Shown: positions 36,958 through 46,353 of the stretch, piece after piece
Layout: every line of letters begins with the position of its first letter
Position numbering within the stretch: the first letter of the stretch is position 1
Source of the DNA: Planctomycetota bacterium
GTDB taxonomy: Bacteria > Planctomycetota > UBA1135 > GCA-002686595
Reading direction: 5' to 3'
Assembly (NCBI GenBank): GCA_020853575.1
Contig: JADYYP010000067.1
Coordinates: 1-64,000, forward strand
DNA length: 64,000 nt
The notes under the pieces: generated by a model
Database searches by the model: none
What the model was told of the DNA's origin: nothing
Seen by the model: the letters and a program-made list of their open reading frames with translations, nothing else
Program-made: the position numbers and the translations under genes

Positions 36958-39900
36958 ATGAACATCCGTGACGTGGACGCCCTGTTCCGACGCTTCGCCC
37001 AACGTGGCGACGCCGAGGCCCTGGGCCAGGTGTTCGATGCGACCTGGGACGAGCTGTTCCGGGTTGCGCTGCACTTCGTCGAGCGGCCCGACGAGGCCGA
37101 GGACTTGGTGCAGTCGACGTGGTTGACCGCGATCGAGAAGGCGCGCGAGCCCGACCCCGAGCGACGGCTGATGCCGTGGCTGGTGGGCGTGCTCGCGCTC
37201 CACGCCCGCGAGGCTCGGCGACGGCGGCGGCGTGAGGTCGATCCCCAACGGATCGAACGACGCTCCGTCGAGACCGGCGACGCGCACGCGGAATCGGTCG
37301 AGCTCGCTCGCGCGGTTCGCGATGCGCTCTCCAGCGTGCCGGAGAGCTATCGCGCGGCGCTGCGCAGCCACCTCGTCGACGGCCGCAAGGCAGTGGAGAT
37401 CGCGCTCGACACGGGTCAACGACCCGCGACGGTGCGCATGCAACTGCACCGCGGCCTCGAACATCTACGCAAGGCCCTACCGGCCGGACTCGCGCTCGGG
37501 GGAGCCATCGTGCTCACTCCGACGCGCGGGGTGGCGGCGGTGCGTGAGTGTGTGCTCGCGCGCGCGGCGGAGCTCGCTTTCGCGAGCGCGGCGTCCACGT
37601 CGGGAGTGTTCGTCGGAACCACTCTCGCGATGAAAAAACTCGTTCTCGGTCTCGCGCTGCTCGCCCTGCTCGTCGGTCTCGGATGGTGGCTGTCGGCGCC
37701 CGACAGCGCTGCCGGAAGTCCCGCGCCCGGAGCTGGAGTCGAGCTCCTCGCCGGTGCTGCGCCCGCGCCCGCCGACGCTCAAGTCACGCCGCCGCTCGAA
37801 ACCACGCAGCGCAGCCCGATCGAAGTCGAAGCTCCGTCGCGTGAGATCGACTCCGGCGAGCGGCTCGCGCCGTTTCTCGCCGGGTGCTCGGGACGCGTGA
37901 TCGATGCCAGCTCGGCCCCGGTCGCGAACATCGAGGTTGCGCTGGTCGATTTCGAGATGGCGGACATCCTCGGCTCCATCGAGTCGCTGAGCTTGGTGCG
38001 CGCGTCGTCGCGCACCGACGCCGAGGGCCGTTTCACACTGAGCGGCGCGCGACCGATGGCCATGCAAGCGCTGGTGGTCGATCCCGGCGGCCAGCGAGCG
38101 ACACTGCGCGCGATCGACGCCGAGTTGCGCTCGGGAGCGACGACGGAGATCGGCGACGTGCGACTGGCCGCAGGCGCCGAGCTCACGGGCGAGGTGCGCG
38201 GCGCTTCTGGCGCGCCGATCGCCAACGCGCGCGTCGTCGCGCTGCCGCTGGGGTCGAGTGAGCAGTCGAGCGAGCTCGCCGCGTTGTTCGTGCCTCTCGC
38301 TACCGACTTGCTCGCGGTCGGACCGGACGAGCACACCACGCTCGGTTTCGTCGATCGCGACGGCACACCGTCGTCGGTCGTCCCGCTTTCGCCGATCGTG
38401 GCGAGCGCTCTTTCGCGTGCGCCCTTTCCGACCGCGCGCACCGACGACAGCGGTCACTTTCGCTTCGCGGAGCTCGCCGCGGGCAGGGTGCGCCTCGTGG
38501 CGATCGCCGAGGGACACTCCGGAGCTTGGCTCGACGTCGAGAACGGCGTCGCCGCGACCGACGTGATCACGCTCGCGCGCCTCACGCCGCGTGTCGTTCG
38601 TGTCGTCGACGCCTTGGGAAAACCGCTCGAAGGCGCCGAGTTGCTCGCGCGCGGCGGAACACCGCCGTCGCCCGAGCTGGGAGTCCCCGTGGCGCTGCAG
38701 CGCATGCCCGCGAGCGATGTCGATGGCCGCAGCGCCCTGCGCCTGGCCGCGAGCGCCCGGACAGCGACGGTGATGGTGCGTCGCAACGCGCACGAGCTGT
38801 GGACGGTCGTGCCCGAGCTCGCGCTCGACGCCGAAGCACTGATCCGATTGCCTTCGGCGGCCCGTTGGAGCTTGCGTGTGACCGACGGGGACGGCGCGCG
38901 CATCGAAGGCGTGAGCGTGCAACTGGCGTCGCGCGAGGACGCGACCACTCCGCTGCGCGGCGCGAGCACCCAACTCGCCTGCGACGAGCGCGACCCGACG
39001 CGCTTCGCCGTGCCCGACCTCGCGCTGGGATCCTACGTCGCGTGCGTGACAGCGCCGGGATTCCTGGGTGTCCTGCGCCCAATCGAGCTCACGGGAAGCG
39101 AGCTCGAAACGACGATCACATTGCGCCCGGGCGAGCCACTCATGGTCGAAGTGCTCGACCGTGCCACGCGCCACCCCGTGCGCGATGCGCGCGTGATCAG
39201 CACGCTCCCGCGTTTCCTGATCAGCGCCGCGAGCACGTACACCGACGAGCGCGGGCTCGCGCAAGTGCCGCGGTGGGACGGCGAAGGGCTGGCGACGACG
39301 ACCGCGGTGTCCGTGCAGCATCCGGCGTGGTGCACCAGCGATCCCGAGAAGGTCGCGACGAGCGCGACACGACATCTGGCGCTGCTCGACCACGGCGGTG
39401 AGCTGCGTGCCACGCTCGTCGGAGCGCCGACGACGCGGAGCTACACGCTGCTCTTGTTCCGCGGTGATTCGCACACGGAGCTCGCGCGCATCGATGCACG
39501 CGCGGCGCTCGAGCTCGGCAACTTGCCCGTTGGACGATGGCAGTACGCCGTTGTGCCGTCGCTGGGTTCCTCGGACGCGCTCGCGGCGCTCACGCGTGGA
39601 AGTCCAGAGCCTCTGGCGGATGGCACGTTCGAGATCGCGAGCGGCGAAAGGACGGAGCTCGAGATCGACATGCTCGATCCGAGCGAAATCGCGGCAGTCC
39701 CGGCCTCCGTGCCGCGCGGCGGAGGTCTGCTGACGGGCTCGGTGATGCTCAACGGGGCCCCGGCGCGCGGCTGCACGGTGCGTGCGGTCTTCACGCGCGG
39801 CAACTTGACCTACTTGCTGGCCACGGCGCCGGTGGACGCGCGCGGTCGCTTCGAGATGCGCGACCTGCCCAGCGGGACACTGGATCTTTCGGTGGTTTCC

Positions 39901-40521
39901 GGCACGGATGAGCGCGGCGTCGAAGCCTGGAGCGGCCAGCGCACGCTCAGCGAAGGCGGCTTCGCGACGCTCGATGTCGTGCTGGAGTCGGGCGAATTGC
40001 CCGTGCGCGTGCTCGATGCGAAGGGCGCGGTGCTCGCGGGGGTTACGGTCAAGGCGATACGTTTGGGTGGGGCCGCTCGCGAGCAGGACTGGACCACGAA
40101 CGGTGATGGAATCGCCCCAGTGGCCGTGTTCGCGTCGGGCCGCTGGCGCATCACGGCCATCGATGCCGAGCGCGGCTCCGCGCGCGTCGAACTCGACGTC
40201 GAGCTCGGCCGCACGCAGGAGACGCTCGAGTTGCGCTTGTCGCGCGGCGTCGCGTGCTCGGGCGAGATCCAGCTCGAAGGCCTGCGGCTCGACGCGCAGC
40301 GCGAGGCCACGCTGATCGTCGCCGATCTCGAGCGCGGCTTGCAGATCGACGTGCCGATCCGCGCGGGCTCCGACCGGCCGCGCTTCGATGTCGCGGGACT
40401 CGAGCCCGGCCAGTACCACGCCGTGCTGTGGACCGGGAGCGCCATGTCCGCGCCCGTGCAGTTCGAGCTCGGCCCGGGCGGCGAACGCAACCTCGTGCTG
40501 CGCATGCAAGCGCGACAGTGA
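36958..40521 (+). CDS. Second sigma-70 / membrane helix / large repeat-domain fusion
   Basis: 1187 residues from ATG 36958 (an in-frame GTG at 36901 is an alternative). Residues ~10-85 match sigma region 2 (GDAEALGQVFDATWDELFRV, RPDEAEDLVQSTWLTAIEKA) and ~115-175 region 4 (DALSSVPESYRAALRSHLVD, RPATVRMQLHRGLEHLRKAL). A membrane helix follows at ~225-245 (MKKLVLGLALLALLVGLGWW). The remaining ~940 residues contain many carboxypeptidase-regulatory/Ig-like units (GRVIDASSAPVANIEVALVD, EVRGASGAPIANARVVALP, TGSVMLNGAPARGCTVRAV). This again predicts a membrane-tethered sigma factor with a long surface region. It resembles the gene at 33858 in plan but not closely in sequence. Inactivity of the sigma part cannot be excluded. 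Confidence 0.82.
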   Translation: MNIRDVDALFRRFAQRGDAEALGQVFDATWDELFRVALHFVERPDEAEDLVQSTWLTAIEKAREPDPERRLMPWLVGVLALHAREARRRRRREVDPQRIERRSVETGDAHAESVELARAVRDALSSVPESYRAALRSHLVDGRKAVEIALDTGQRPATVRMQLHRGLEHLRKALPAGLALGGAIVLTPTRGVAAVRECVLARAAELAFASAASTSGVFVGTTLAMKKLVLGLALLALLVGLGWWLSAPDSAAGSPAPGAGVELLAGAAPAPADAQVTPPLETTQRSPIEVEAPSREIDSGERLAPFLAGCSGRVIDASSAPVANIEVALVDFEMADILGSIESLSLVRASSRTDAEGRFTLSGARPMAMQALVVDPGGQRATLRAIDAELRSGATTEIGDVRLAAGAELTGEVRGASGAPIANARVVALPLGSSEQSSELAALFVPLATDLLAVGPDEHTTLGFVDRDGTPSSVVPLSPIVASALSRAPFPTARTDDSGHFRFAELAAGRVRLVAIAEGHSGAWLDVENGVAATDVITLARLTPRVVRVVDALGKPLEGAELLARGGTPPSPELGVPVALQRMPASDVDGRSALRLAASARTATVMVRRNAHELWTVVPELALDAEALIRLPSAARWSLRVTDGDGARIEGVSVQLASREDATTPLRGASTQLACDERDPTRFAVPDLALGSYVACVTAPGFLGVLRPIELTGSELETTITLRPGEPLMVEVLDRATRHPVRDARVISTLPRFLISAASTYTDERGLAQVPRWDGEGLATTTAVSVQHPAWCTSDPEKVATSATRHLALLDHGGELRATLVGAPTTRSYTLLLFRGDSHTELARIDARAALELGNLPVGRWQYAVVPSLGSSDALAALTRGSPEPLADGTFEIASGERTELEIDMLDPSEIAAVPASVPRGGGLLTGSVMLNGAPARGCTVRAVFTRGNLTYLLATAPVDARGRFEMRDLPSGTLDLSVVSGTDERGVEAWSGQRTLSEGGFATLDVVLESGELPVRVLDAKGAVLAGVTVKAIRLGGAAREQDWTTNGDGIAPVAVFASGRWRITAIDAERGSARVELDVELGRTQETLELRLSRGVACSGEIQLEGLRLDAQREATLIVADLERGLQIDVPIRAGSDRPRFDVAGLEPGQYHAVLWTGSAMSAPVQFELGPGGERNLVLRMQARQ

Positions 40522-40607
40522 TTCACGCTCGGCGCACCGCAGACCTGGTGCGCGGCTCCACGCGTTCCGCGAACTCTCGACGCTCGCACCTCAGCCTCCG
40601 CAAGCAG

Positions 40608-40649
40608 CGACTCCGCGCCCGCACGTCGGTCCGTGCGAGCGCGGAGTCG
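40608..40649. terminator. Bidirectional terminator hairpin between convergent genes
   Basis: An 11-bp outer stem, CGACTCCGCGC (40608-40618) with GCGCGGAGTCG (40639-40649), encloses a second 6-bp stem CGCACG/CGTGCG. It lies between the ends of the sigma fusion (40521) and the subtilisin (40668), so it can serve both. No long T-run is visible. Confidence 0.6.
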
Positions 40650-40667
40650 TCGAAAAGTCCTGCGCGA

Positions 40668-43280
40668 CTACTGCCAGGTGATGCTGACCGCGTCGGAGAG
40701 ATTGAAGTTCGATCCACCGGCGCTCGGGTCGCGGAACCAGAACTGGAAGTTCGAGGTCAGGCCCGGGACGATCACGCCGGCCGCCGGCGATTGCGTGAGA
40801 TCGACCACGCGCAGCGCGACGCCTTGCGCATTGGTCAGGATCGACGGTCCCAGGCGCCGTGTGCCGCCGCTGACGCAGCGGATGCCGTTGCCGAAGGGAA
40901 CCTGCACCTGCGAGGGCCCGAAGAAGAAGATGCCGGCCTTCGCGGCCGGGGTGCGGTCGACCCACAGCGTCAGGTCGTTGTCGGTGACGCTCGTGCTGCC
41001 CAGGGCGCCGATGCGCGCGGCCTGGCCCGTCGAGTTGAGCGTCGCGGCGCAGTAGCGCGTCCCCACCGGCAAGTTCTGGCAATCGATCTCGAGCAAGCGC
41101 AGGTAGTCGATGCCGGCCTCGACCACGTTGCCCGGATTGGCGTCGGTCACCGAGAAACGCAGGCGCACCGTCGCGCTCGGGCTGACGAAGTCCGCGACGC
41201 GGTAGGTCTGGATGGTCCAGGCGTTGACGCTGGTGAGCGTCGCGAGCGGAGACCAAGTGCTGCCGTCGTTGTTGGAGATCTCGACCGTCATCACGTCGGC
41301 GCCGTCCGAGAGGAACCAGCGCGCGAAGCTGATGTACGGATCGGCGCTGACCGTGCAGTCGAAGGCGCGCGAGGTCAGGCGCGTCGGACCGCCGTCGACG
41401 TCGGAGTTGCCCACGACGTTGTCGGTCAAGAAGCAGCGCCCGGAGCCGTCGAAGTCGGTCGCCGGGTCATTGCGCACGCCGCCGCCCACCGGGACTTCCG
41501 GAACGGAACCCCACGGACCGTCGGTCAGGTTGGTGTGGGCGACGCTCCAGCCCACGCCGCTCTCGCAGTTGTCGACGAGCAGGGTGTTGGTGCCGCAGGT
41601 GTAGAACGTGCGCGTCCAGGAATCGCCGCCGCTGCCATCCCCGTTGCCGTCGAGCGCCGTTCCGAACGGATTCTGCAGCACCGCGGCGTTCGCGCTCACG
41701 TGGTACGCACCGGAGCCGAGCATCGCCCCGACCGAGCTGAATCGCACGCGGTTGCTGCTGATCAAGTACTCGTCCCAGGCAAGCGAGACGGCGTTGTCGT
41801 CGGCAGTCCCGAACACGCCGTCCGCGCCGGCGTACTCGAGCGTGAACGCGCCGGGTGCATTGACCGCGGTCGGATCGAGGATCTGGTCGAAGCGCAGCTC
41901 GAAACCGGTGAGCGCGCTCGACAGCGTCGCGCCGTCGGCGGGCAACCCCGTGACCGACTTCACCTTGGGCGCCGGCATGCTGAGCGTCATGGCGCGGTAG
42001 GCGTTGGCGCGCCCGCCGATCAAGCCCACGTAGGTCGGATTCTGCGCGTCGATGTTGTCCGCGAAGAAGCACAGCGCGGACGCGACCTGGTCGCGCGTCC
42101 AGGTCGGGTGCGCGGACCACACCAGCGCCGCGCTGCCGGCGGCATTGGGCGCGGCCATGCTCGTGCCCGACATCGTGCCGTAGCCACCTCCGACGAGCGT
42201 CGCGTAGATGCTCGAGCCCGGCGCCGCGATGTCCACGCCGTCGCCGTAGTTGCTGAAGGAGCTCTTCACGTCGGCTGAATCGGTGCTCGCGACCAGCAAG
42301 CTCTGGTGGAACGCCTGGCGCGGCGGATTGAGCGCGCTGTTGTTGCCGGCCGAGTTGAAGTGCAGCGCGCCGGCGTCGTAGATGTAGTCGAAGGCCGCGA
42401 GAACCGTGGGATCGCTCACCCAGCCGTCCATGTTGTAGCTGGTGCTGAGGATGCGCGCTCCGTTGTCGACGCCGTAGGCGAACGACTCCGCGATCTTGGC
42501 TGCGGTCCACGCCTGCCCGGTCGAATAGAACTGCAGCGGCATGATGGTCGAGCCGCCCGCGGTGCCGGCGACGCCAACGCCGTTGTTGGTGCGCGCGCCC
42601 GCGATGCCCGCGACGTGCGTGCCGTGTCCGTCCGTCCCGTTGGGATTGGGATCGTTGCCGACGAACACGAAGTCCCAGCCCGTGACGTCGTCGACGTATC
42701 CATTGCCGTCGTCGTCGATGCCGTTCGCGGCGACCTCGCCCGGGTTGACCCAGATGTTCTGCACCAAGTCCGGATGGTCGAGGTCCACGCCATCGTCGGT
42801 GATGCCCATGATCACCGAGGCGCTCCCGAAGGTCGTGTTCCAGGCCAAGTCGTTCTGCATCTTGGGATGGTGGTACTGCAGGCCGTAGCTCGGGTCGTTG
42901 GGCACGACCTCGCGCGGATCTCCCTCCAGCGCGGTGTTCGGGGCCGACCACTCGATGCCGCCGACCGAGCTCAGACGGCGCGTGAGCGTCTCGTGAGCGA
43001 CGCGCGCCGGCGAGTATTCGATCAACACCACGTTGGTGACGCGCGACTCGCCACGGCGCGTCCATTGGAGGAGCGAGCGGGACGACTCGATGCGCAATCC
43101 GGGCGCGGCCGCCGCGAGATTCCAGCGCTCGAGCTCGGCTTGGAGGTCGACCGCGGTCGACGCCGACTCGAAGCACACCACCAGTTGACCGGGAACGGAG
43201 ACGCGCTCGCCGAGCTCGGCCTGGGCCGACGCCGTGAGCACGGGAACCGACAAGAACAGTGCTGCGAGGAGGATCTTCAT
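40668..43280 (-). CDS. Secreted subtilisin-like (S8) protease with shared C-terminal domain
   Basis: 870 residues from ATG 43280, with signal peptide MKILLAALFLSVPVLTASAQ and a propeptide to about 125. The catalytic triad is complete: Asp162 in ITDDGVDLDHPD, His219 in DGHGTHVAGIAG and Ser374 in SGTSMAAPNAAG, and the AGNN oxyanion motif is present. Residues ~400-720 are beta-rich with Ig-like and jelly-roll character. The last ~130 residues are a diverged copy of the shared C-terminal domain (RYCAATLNSTGQ, FFFGPSQVQVPF, FQFWFRDPS, NLSDAVSI). It probably degrades external protein. It is convergent with the sigma fusion and stands alone otherwise. Confidence 0.92.
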   Translation of the reverse strand: MKILLAALFLSVPVLTASAQAELGERVSVPGQLVVCFESASTAVDLQAELERWNLAAAAPGLRIESSRSLLQWTRRGESRVTNVVLIEYSPARVAHETLTRRLSSVGGIEWSAPNTALEGDPREVVPNDPSYGLQYHHPKMQNDLAWNTTFGSASVIMGITDDGVDLDHPDLVQNIWVNPGEVAANGIDDDGNGYVDDVTGWDFVFVGNDPNPNGTDGHGTHVAGIAGARTNNGVGVAGTAGGSTIMPLQFYSTGQAWTAAKIAESFAYGVDNGARILSTSYNMDGWVSDPTVLAAFDYIYDAGALHFNSAGNNSALNPPRQAFHQSLLVASTDSADVKSSFSNYGDGVDIAAPGSSIYATLVGGGYGTMSGTSMAAPNAAGSAALVWSAHPTWTRDQVASALCFFADNIDAQNPTYVGLIGGRANAYRAMTLSMPAPKVKSVTGLPADGATLSSALTGFELRFDQILDPTAVNAPGAFTLEYAGADGVFGTADDNAVSLAWDEYLISSNRVRFSSVGAMLGSGAYHVSANAAVLQNPFGTALDGNGDGSGGDSWTRTFYTCGTNTLLVDNCESGVGWSVAHTNLTDGPWGSVPEVPVGGGVRNDPATDFDGSGRCFLTDNVVGNSDVDGGPTRLTSRAFDCTVSADPYISFARWFLSDGADVMTVEISNNDGSTWSPLATLTSVNAWTIQTYRVADFVSPSATVRLRFSVTDANPGNVVEAGIDYLRLLEIDCQNLPVGTRYCAATLNSTGQAARIGALGSTSVTDNDLTLWVDRTPAAKAGIFFFGPSQVQVPFGNGIRCVSGGTRRLGPSILTNAQGVALRVVDLTQSPAAGVIVPGLTSNFQFWFRDPSAGGSNFNLSDAVSITWQ

Positions 43281-43616
43281 GTGGGCTCCGATCCTAGCGG
43301 AGCAGGCCGCGAACGGGCGCTCGGACCGGCAGCATCCTCGTGCGGGCGGAAGGTCAGGGGAGCGCGATTCACGTCAGGCTCGCGCGCGTCCGGCGGGCGC
43401 GCCGAGTCGACCTCGTGGAATCGGTGCCGGCGAGCAGTCGCAGACGACCGCGGCGCCGCGTCGGACTCCGCCAGAACCAAACTCCAACCTCAGCCGGTGT
43501 CAGAGGCGCTTGACGCGCCGCGCGAGCCGCGGGGATCCTGTGTCGCTTCCCGTCGCTCGCGCGTGCACGCGCCGCGCGACTCACCGCGAATCCCCAACCT
43601 CGATTTGCCTCTGACC
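43281..43616. other. Divergent intergenic region, nothing supported
   Basis: 336 bases between the divergent subtilisin and VOC genes. Only long arginine-rich shadow frames were seen. It must carry both promoters. Confidence 0.4.
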
Positions 43617-44105
43617 ATGACCAAAAACGTCCAAGCCATTCCCACCGGCCTCGCAGGCCCGATCCCGCACCTCGTCGCCAAGGACGCGAGCGCCGCGCTC
43701 GCCTTCTATGTCAAGGCCTTCGGTGCGCAGGAGGTCTGTCGCATGCCCGGACCCGATGGCCGACTGATGCACGCCGAGTTCACGCTCGACGGTCGCATGG
43801 TCTTCCTTGCCGACGACTTCCCCGAGTACTGCGGTGGCAAGGAGATGAACCCCAACGCGCTCGGCGGAACCGGCGTGACGATCCACCGCTATGTCGCCGA
43901 CTGTGACGCGGCGATCGAGCGCGCGACGAAGGCCGGCGCCACGGTCGTGATGCCTCCCATGGACATGTTCTGGGGCGACCGCTACGGGCTGGTGCGCGAC
44001 CCGTTCGGACACCACTGGGCGTTCGCCACGCACATCAAGGACATGACACCCGACGAGATGCTGGCCGCGAGCAAGGCCTGCTTCGAGCAGCCGGCCGCGA
44101 AGTGA
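43617..44105 (+). CDS. VOC-family protein (PhnB/glyoxalase-like)
   Basis: 162 residues from ATG 43617. IPHLVAKDASAALAFYVKAF, MHAEFTLDGRMVFLADDF and WGDRYGLVRDPFGHHWAFAT are typical of PhnB-like VOC proteins, which fold into beta-alpha-beta-beta-beta units and bind a metal or act without one. The His and Glu positions that would bind metal (MHAEF, FGHHW) can be seen. The substrate cannot be told from sequence. No operon; a strong hairpin separates it from the convergent BCAM0308-like gene. Confidence 0.88.
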   Translation: MTKNVQAIPTGLAGPIPHLVAKDASAALAFYVKAFGAQEVCRMPGPDGRLMHAEFTLDGRMVFLADDFPEYCGGKEMNPNALGGTGVTIHRYVADCDAAIERATKAGATVVMPPMDMFWGDRYGLVRDPFGHHWAFATHIKDMTPDEMLAASKACFEQPAAK

Positions 44106-44118
44106 GGTCGAGCGCGCC

Positions 44119-44156
44119 CGCGCGATCCGTGGCACACCCGGGCCGCGGATCGCGCG
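44119..44156. terminator. Bidirectional terminator hairpin
   Basis: An 11-bp perfect stem, CGCGCGATCCG (44119-44129) with CGGATCGCGCG (44146-44156), and a 16-base loop. It lies between the ends of two convergent genes, 14 nt after the VOC stop and 38 nt from the other stop. Confidence 0.6.
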
Positions 44157-44193
44157 CGCAGCGCACGAGCGATCCGACCTGTTCGCGCTCGGC

Positions 44194-44694
44194 TCACCCG
44201 CGCGGCGTGACCGAGATGCGCGCCAAGTCTTGCCCGCGCAGGTACTCGGTCTCGAGCTCGCCGTGGAACGTGCGCGCGATCGCCGCGCCCAATCTGCGCG
44301 CCAGATGCACGCCGGTGGTCTCGATCTGGATCCAGTCGCGCGACGAGCGAACCGCCAGCACGCGCTCGAGAGGATGCTGGCTGCGCTCGCGATGCTCGCG
44401 GTTCCACATCAGGTGCATCAGCTCGTCGAACGAGCGCGCGACGTCGCGCGACACGCGCAGGATCCCGGCCGGGACCTTGTCTGCGATGCGCCGGCACGCC
44501 GGGCAGGTGCGCATTTCCGCGGCAGCGCCGCGGGGCGCCCAACTCCATCGGCCGCGCGCATAGGAGACGCCGCACGAGCCGCAAAACGCGCTGCCCGGCA
44601 ACTTCGCGTCGAGCTTGTAGGGATCGTGCCGCCGCCGACCTTCTCCGCGACCGGAGCGCGTGCCGCGGACGGAACTGCTGGAGCGTCCACCCAT
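44194..44694 (-). CDS. BCAM0308-like zinc-ribbon protein
   Basis: 166 residues from ATG 44694. The start is well supported by a strong AGGAGGT 5-10 nt upstream. HDPYKLDAKLPGSAFCGSCG, then CPACRRIADKVPAGILR and EHRERSQHPLERVLAVR, match the BCAM0308 family. The two CxxC pairs (CGSC and CPAC) likely bind zinc. The family is small, soluble and of unknown function, often linked to stress or anaerobic gene sets. The N-terminus is Arg/Ser-rich. It is in reverse orientation, next to the DUF4932-like gene. Confidence 0.82.
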   Translation of the reverse strand: MGGRSSSSVRGTRSGRGEGRRRHDPYKLDAKLPGSAFCGSCGVSYARGRWSWAPRGAAAEMRTCPACRRIADKVPAGILRVSRDVARSFDELMHLMWNREHRERSQHPLERVLAVRSSRDWIQIETTGVHLARRLGAAIARTFHGELETEYLRGQDLARISVTPRG

Positions 44695-44822
44695 ATCACA
44701 CCTCCTGTGGAGCGCTGATCGTAGGTCGCGCGCCGGCGGCGCGACGCGTTGCACACGGCGCATGCAGAGCTGCCGCAGTTCGTAGCCGCGCTCCTTCCGC
44801 GTGCGCCCGAGCGCCGCACGGA

Positions 44823-46235
44823 TCACGGAGCGCGTGTGGTGAAGGCGACCTCGAAGGGCGCGAGTGGCACGCCTTCGGCGGAGCGAAAACCGTCCATGCC
44901 CTCGCTGTTGAGCATGAATCGATAGCTGGTGCCGGGCTCCAACTCGATCGCGACCTCGAGCACGCGCCGCGCCGCGTCGTAGGCCGGAGTGGCCTTGCCC
45001 AGGGGACAGCGCTCGCCCTTCAACTTGACGATCGACCACGACTGGTCGCGCATCTGGCGGTCGAACGTGATCACCAGCCGCTTCAGGCCCGGATCGACGT
45101 CGAGCGCACCATTGCGCGGCTCGATCGAAAGTACCTTGGGTCGAGACTCGTCGACTGCCGCGACACTCGCGGCGCGTTCCTCGAAGAAGGTCACCACGCG
45201 CGGCATGAACGCTTCGAAGCTCGCGTAGCGCGCGCGGTCGCTCTCGAACTCACCCAGCAGTCGCGCGAGATCCGGCACCCAGGTGAAGTGCTCCTTGACT
45301 TCCTCCGCCGCTTGTTCGTTGGCGGCGGCCTGACCCTCGGTCGCGAGTCGGCAGCGCACGACACTGGCGCGCACCAGGGACTCGTAGGCCACGGTCTTCC
45401 AGTTCCCGTAGCCCTGGCGCTGCATCTGCGCGGCGCACGAGGCGTGGATCCTCGAGAGCGCTGGCGCGAGGCGCTCGGCGAAACGGTCGACGACGGCATT
45501 GGTGTAGGAGTGGCACAGCTCGTGGATGTACAGCGGCAGGTAGCCCTCACCGAACACCGGTAGACCCTGCGCATCCCAAGTCCAGCAGCCGAAGATCGGC
45601 GTGATCTCCTCCGCGCGTCCGTCGGGAAAGCGCACGCCGACGCCGTAGTTGCCGCCGCCGCACAAGAGCCCCGGAATCGCTGTGTAGCTCGCGCCCTTGC
45701 GCGCTCCGAAGACGGCGTCGAACCAGGGCAGCGCCTTGCTCTGCGCGAGCCGTTGCGAGAGCCGCTGCTCGACCTGCGCGTAGAACTCGCGCTCCCCCGC
45801 GAAGAACTCCGCCGCCTTGGAGGCGCGCGCGAACTCACGGAGCTCGCCCAGGAACACGCGCGCTCCGACGCCGCCCCAGCGCGCGTCGAGGCGTTCGGGG
45901 CCACGCTCGAACGCAATGCGCTCCTCGAGCTCGGGCAGCGGTCCGACGTGCACCGCGAAGCTGGCAATGGCGTCGTAGGAGACCCCCTGCTCGGCTTTCA
46001 GCTGTTTCAGCCTGCGAACCGCCGCATGCTCCTTGAACGGTGAGAACTGCGCCGCGACCCGCTGGGCGTAGGGCGAGGCCGAGTTCGGCATGTTGAACTC
46101 GCGGAATTCGGCCAAGCGCGCGAGCGTCGTCAGCAGCTCGACGCGCGCGTCGACACGCACCTCGACTTGGCGCGCGGCACTGGCCAGCGAGCACAACGAC
46201 AGCCACAGCCACACCATCCGACTCGCGCGCCACAT
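44823..46235 (-). CDS. Secreted DUF4932-like metalloprotease with Ig-like tail
   Basis: 470 residues from ATG 46235, with AGGAGGTT upstream and a signal peptide (MWRASRMVWLWLSLCSLASA). HELCH in YIHELCHSYTNAVVDRF gives the HExxH zinc-binding motif. The N-terminal region (RVELLTTLARLAEFREFNM and VRRLKQLKAEQGVSYDAIAS) matches DUF4932-type peptidase-like proteins. Residues ~370-470 resemble a bacterial Ig-like (Big_5/SbsA) domain (VLSIEPRNGALDVDPGLKRL, ITFDRQMRDQSWSIV). Probably secreted; targets unknown. Confidence 0.8.
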   Translation of the reverse strand: MWRASRMVWLWLSLCSLASAARQVEVRVDARVELLTTLARLAEFREFNMPNSASPYAQRVAAQFSPFKEHAAVRRLKQLKAEQGVSYDAIASFAVHVGPLPELEERIAFERGPERLDARWGGVGARVFLGELREFARASKAAEFFAGEREFYAQVEQRLSQRLAQSKALPWFDAVFGARKGASYTAIPGLLCGGGNYGVGVRFPDGRAEEITPIFGCWTWDAQGLPVFGEGYLPLYIHELCHSYTNAVVDRFAERLAPALSRIHASCAAQMQRQGYGNWKTVAYESLVRASVVRCRLATEGQAAANEQAAEEVKEHFTWVPDLARLLGEFESDRARYASFEAFMPRVVTFFEERAASVAAVDESRPKVLSIEPRNGALDVDPGLKRLVITFDRQMRDQSWSIVKLKGERCPLGKATPAYDAARRVLEVAIELEPGTSYRFMLNSEGMDGFRSAEGVPLAPFEVAFTTRAP

Positions 46236-46294
46236 GCGGGAACCTCCTGGTGCGCGATGGTAGCTCCGCGGCCCGGCGACCGATCCTCCGAGCG

Positions 46295-46338
46295 CGAACG
46301 CCGCGCCCCGTCGGAGCTCGACGACGGCGCGGCGTTCG
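46295..46338 (-). terminator. Terminator hairpin after the cytochrome operon
   Basis: A 13-bp perfect stem, CGAACGCCGCGCC with GGCGCGGCGTTCG, extended by four further pairs after a two-C bulge. It lies 15 nt past the cytochrome c stop (46354) on the minus strand. No T-run follows, so strength is uncertain. Confidence 0.6.
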
Positions 46339-46353
46339 ATGTGGCGGGCGCGG

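Noticed and set aside
42306..43616. Long upstream extension of the VOC gene frame
   Set aside because: Antisense of the S8 gene; composition is that of a shadow and the VOC protein is complete from 43617.
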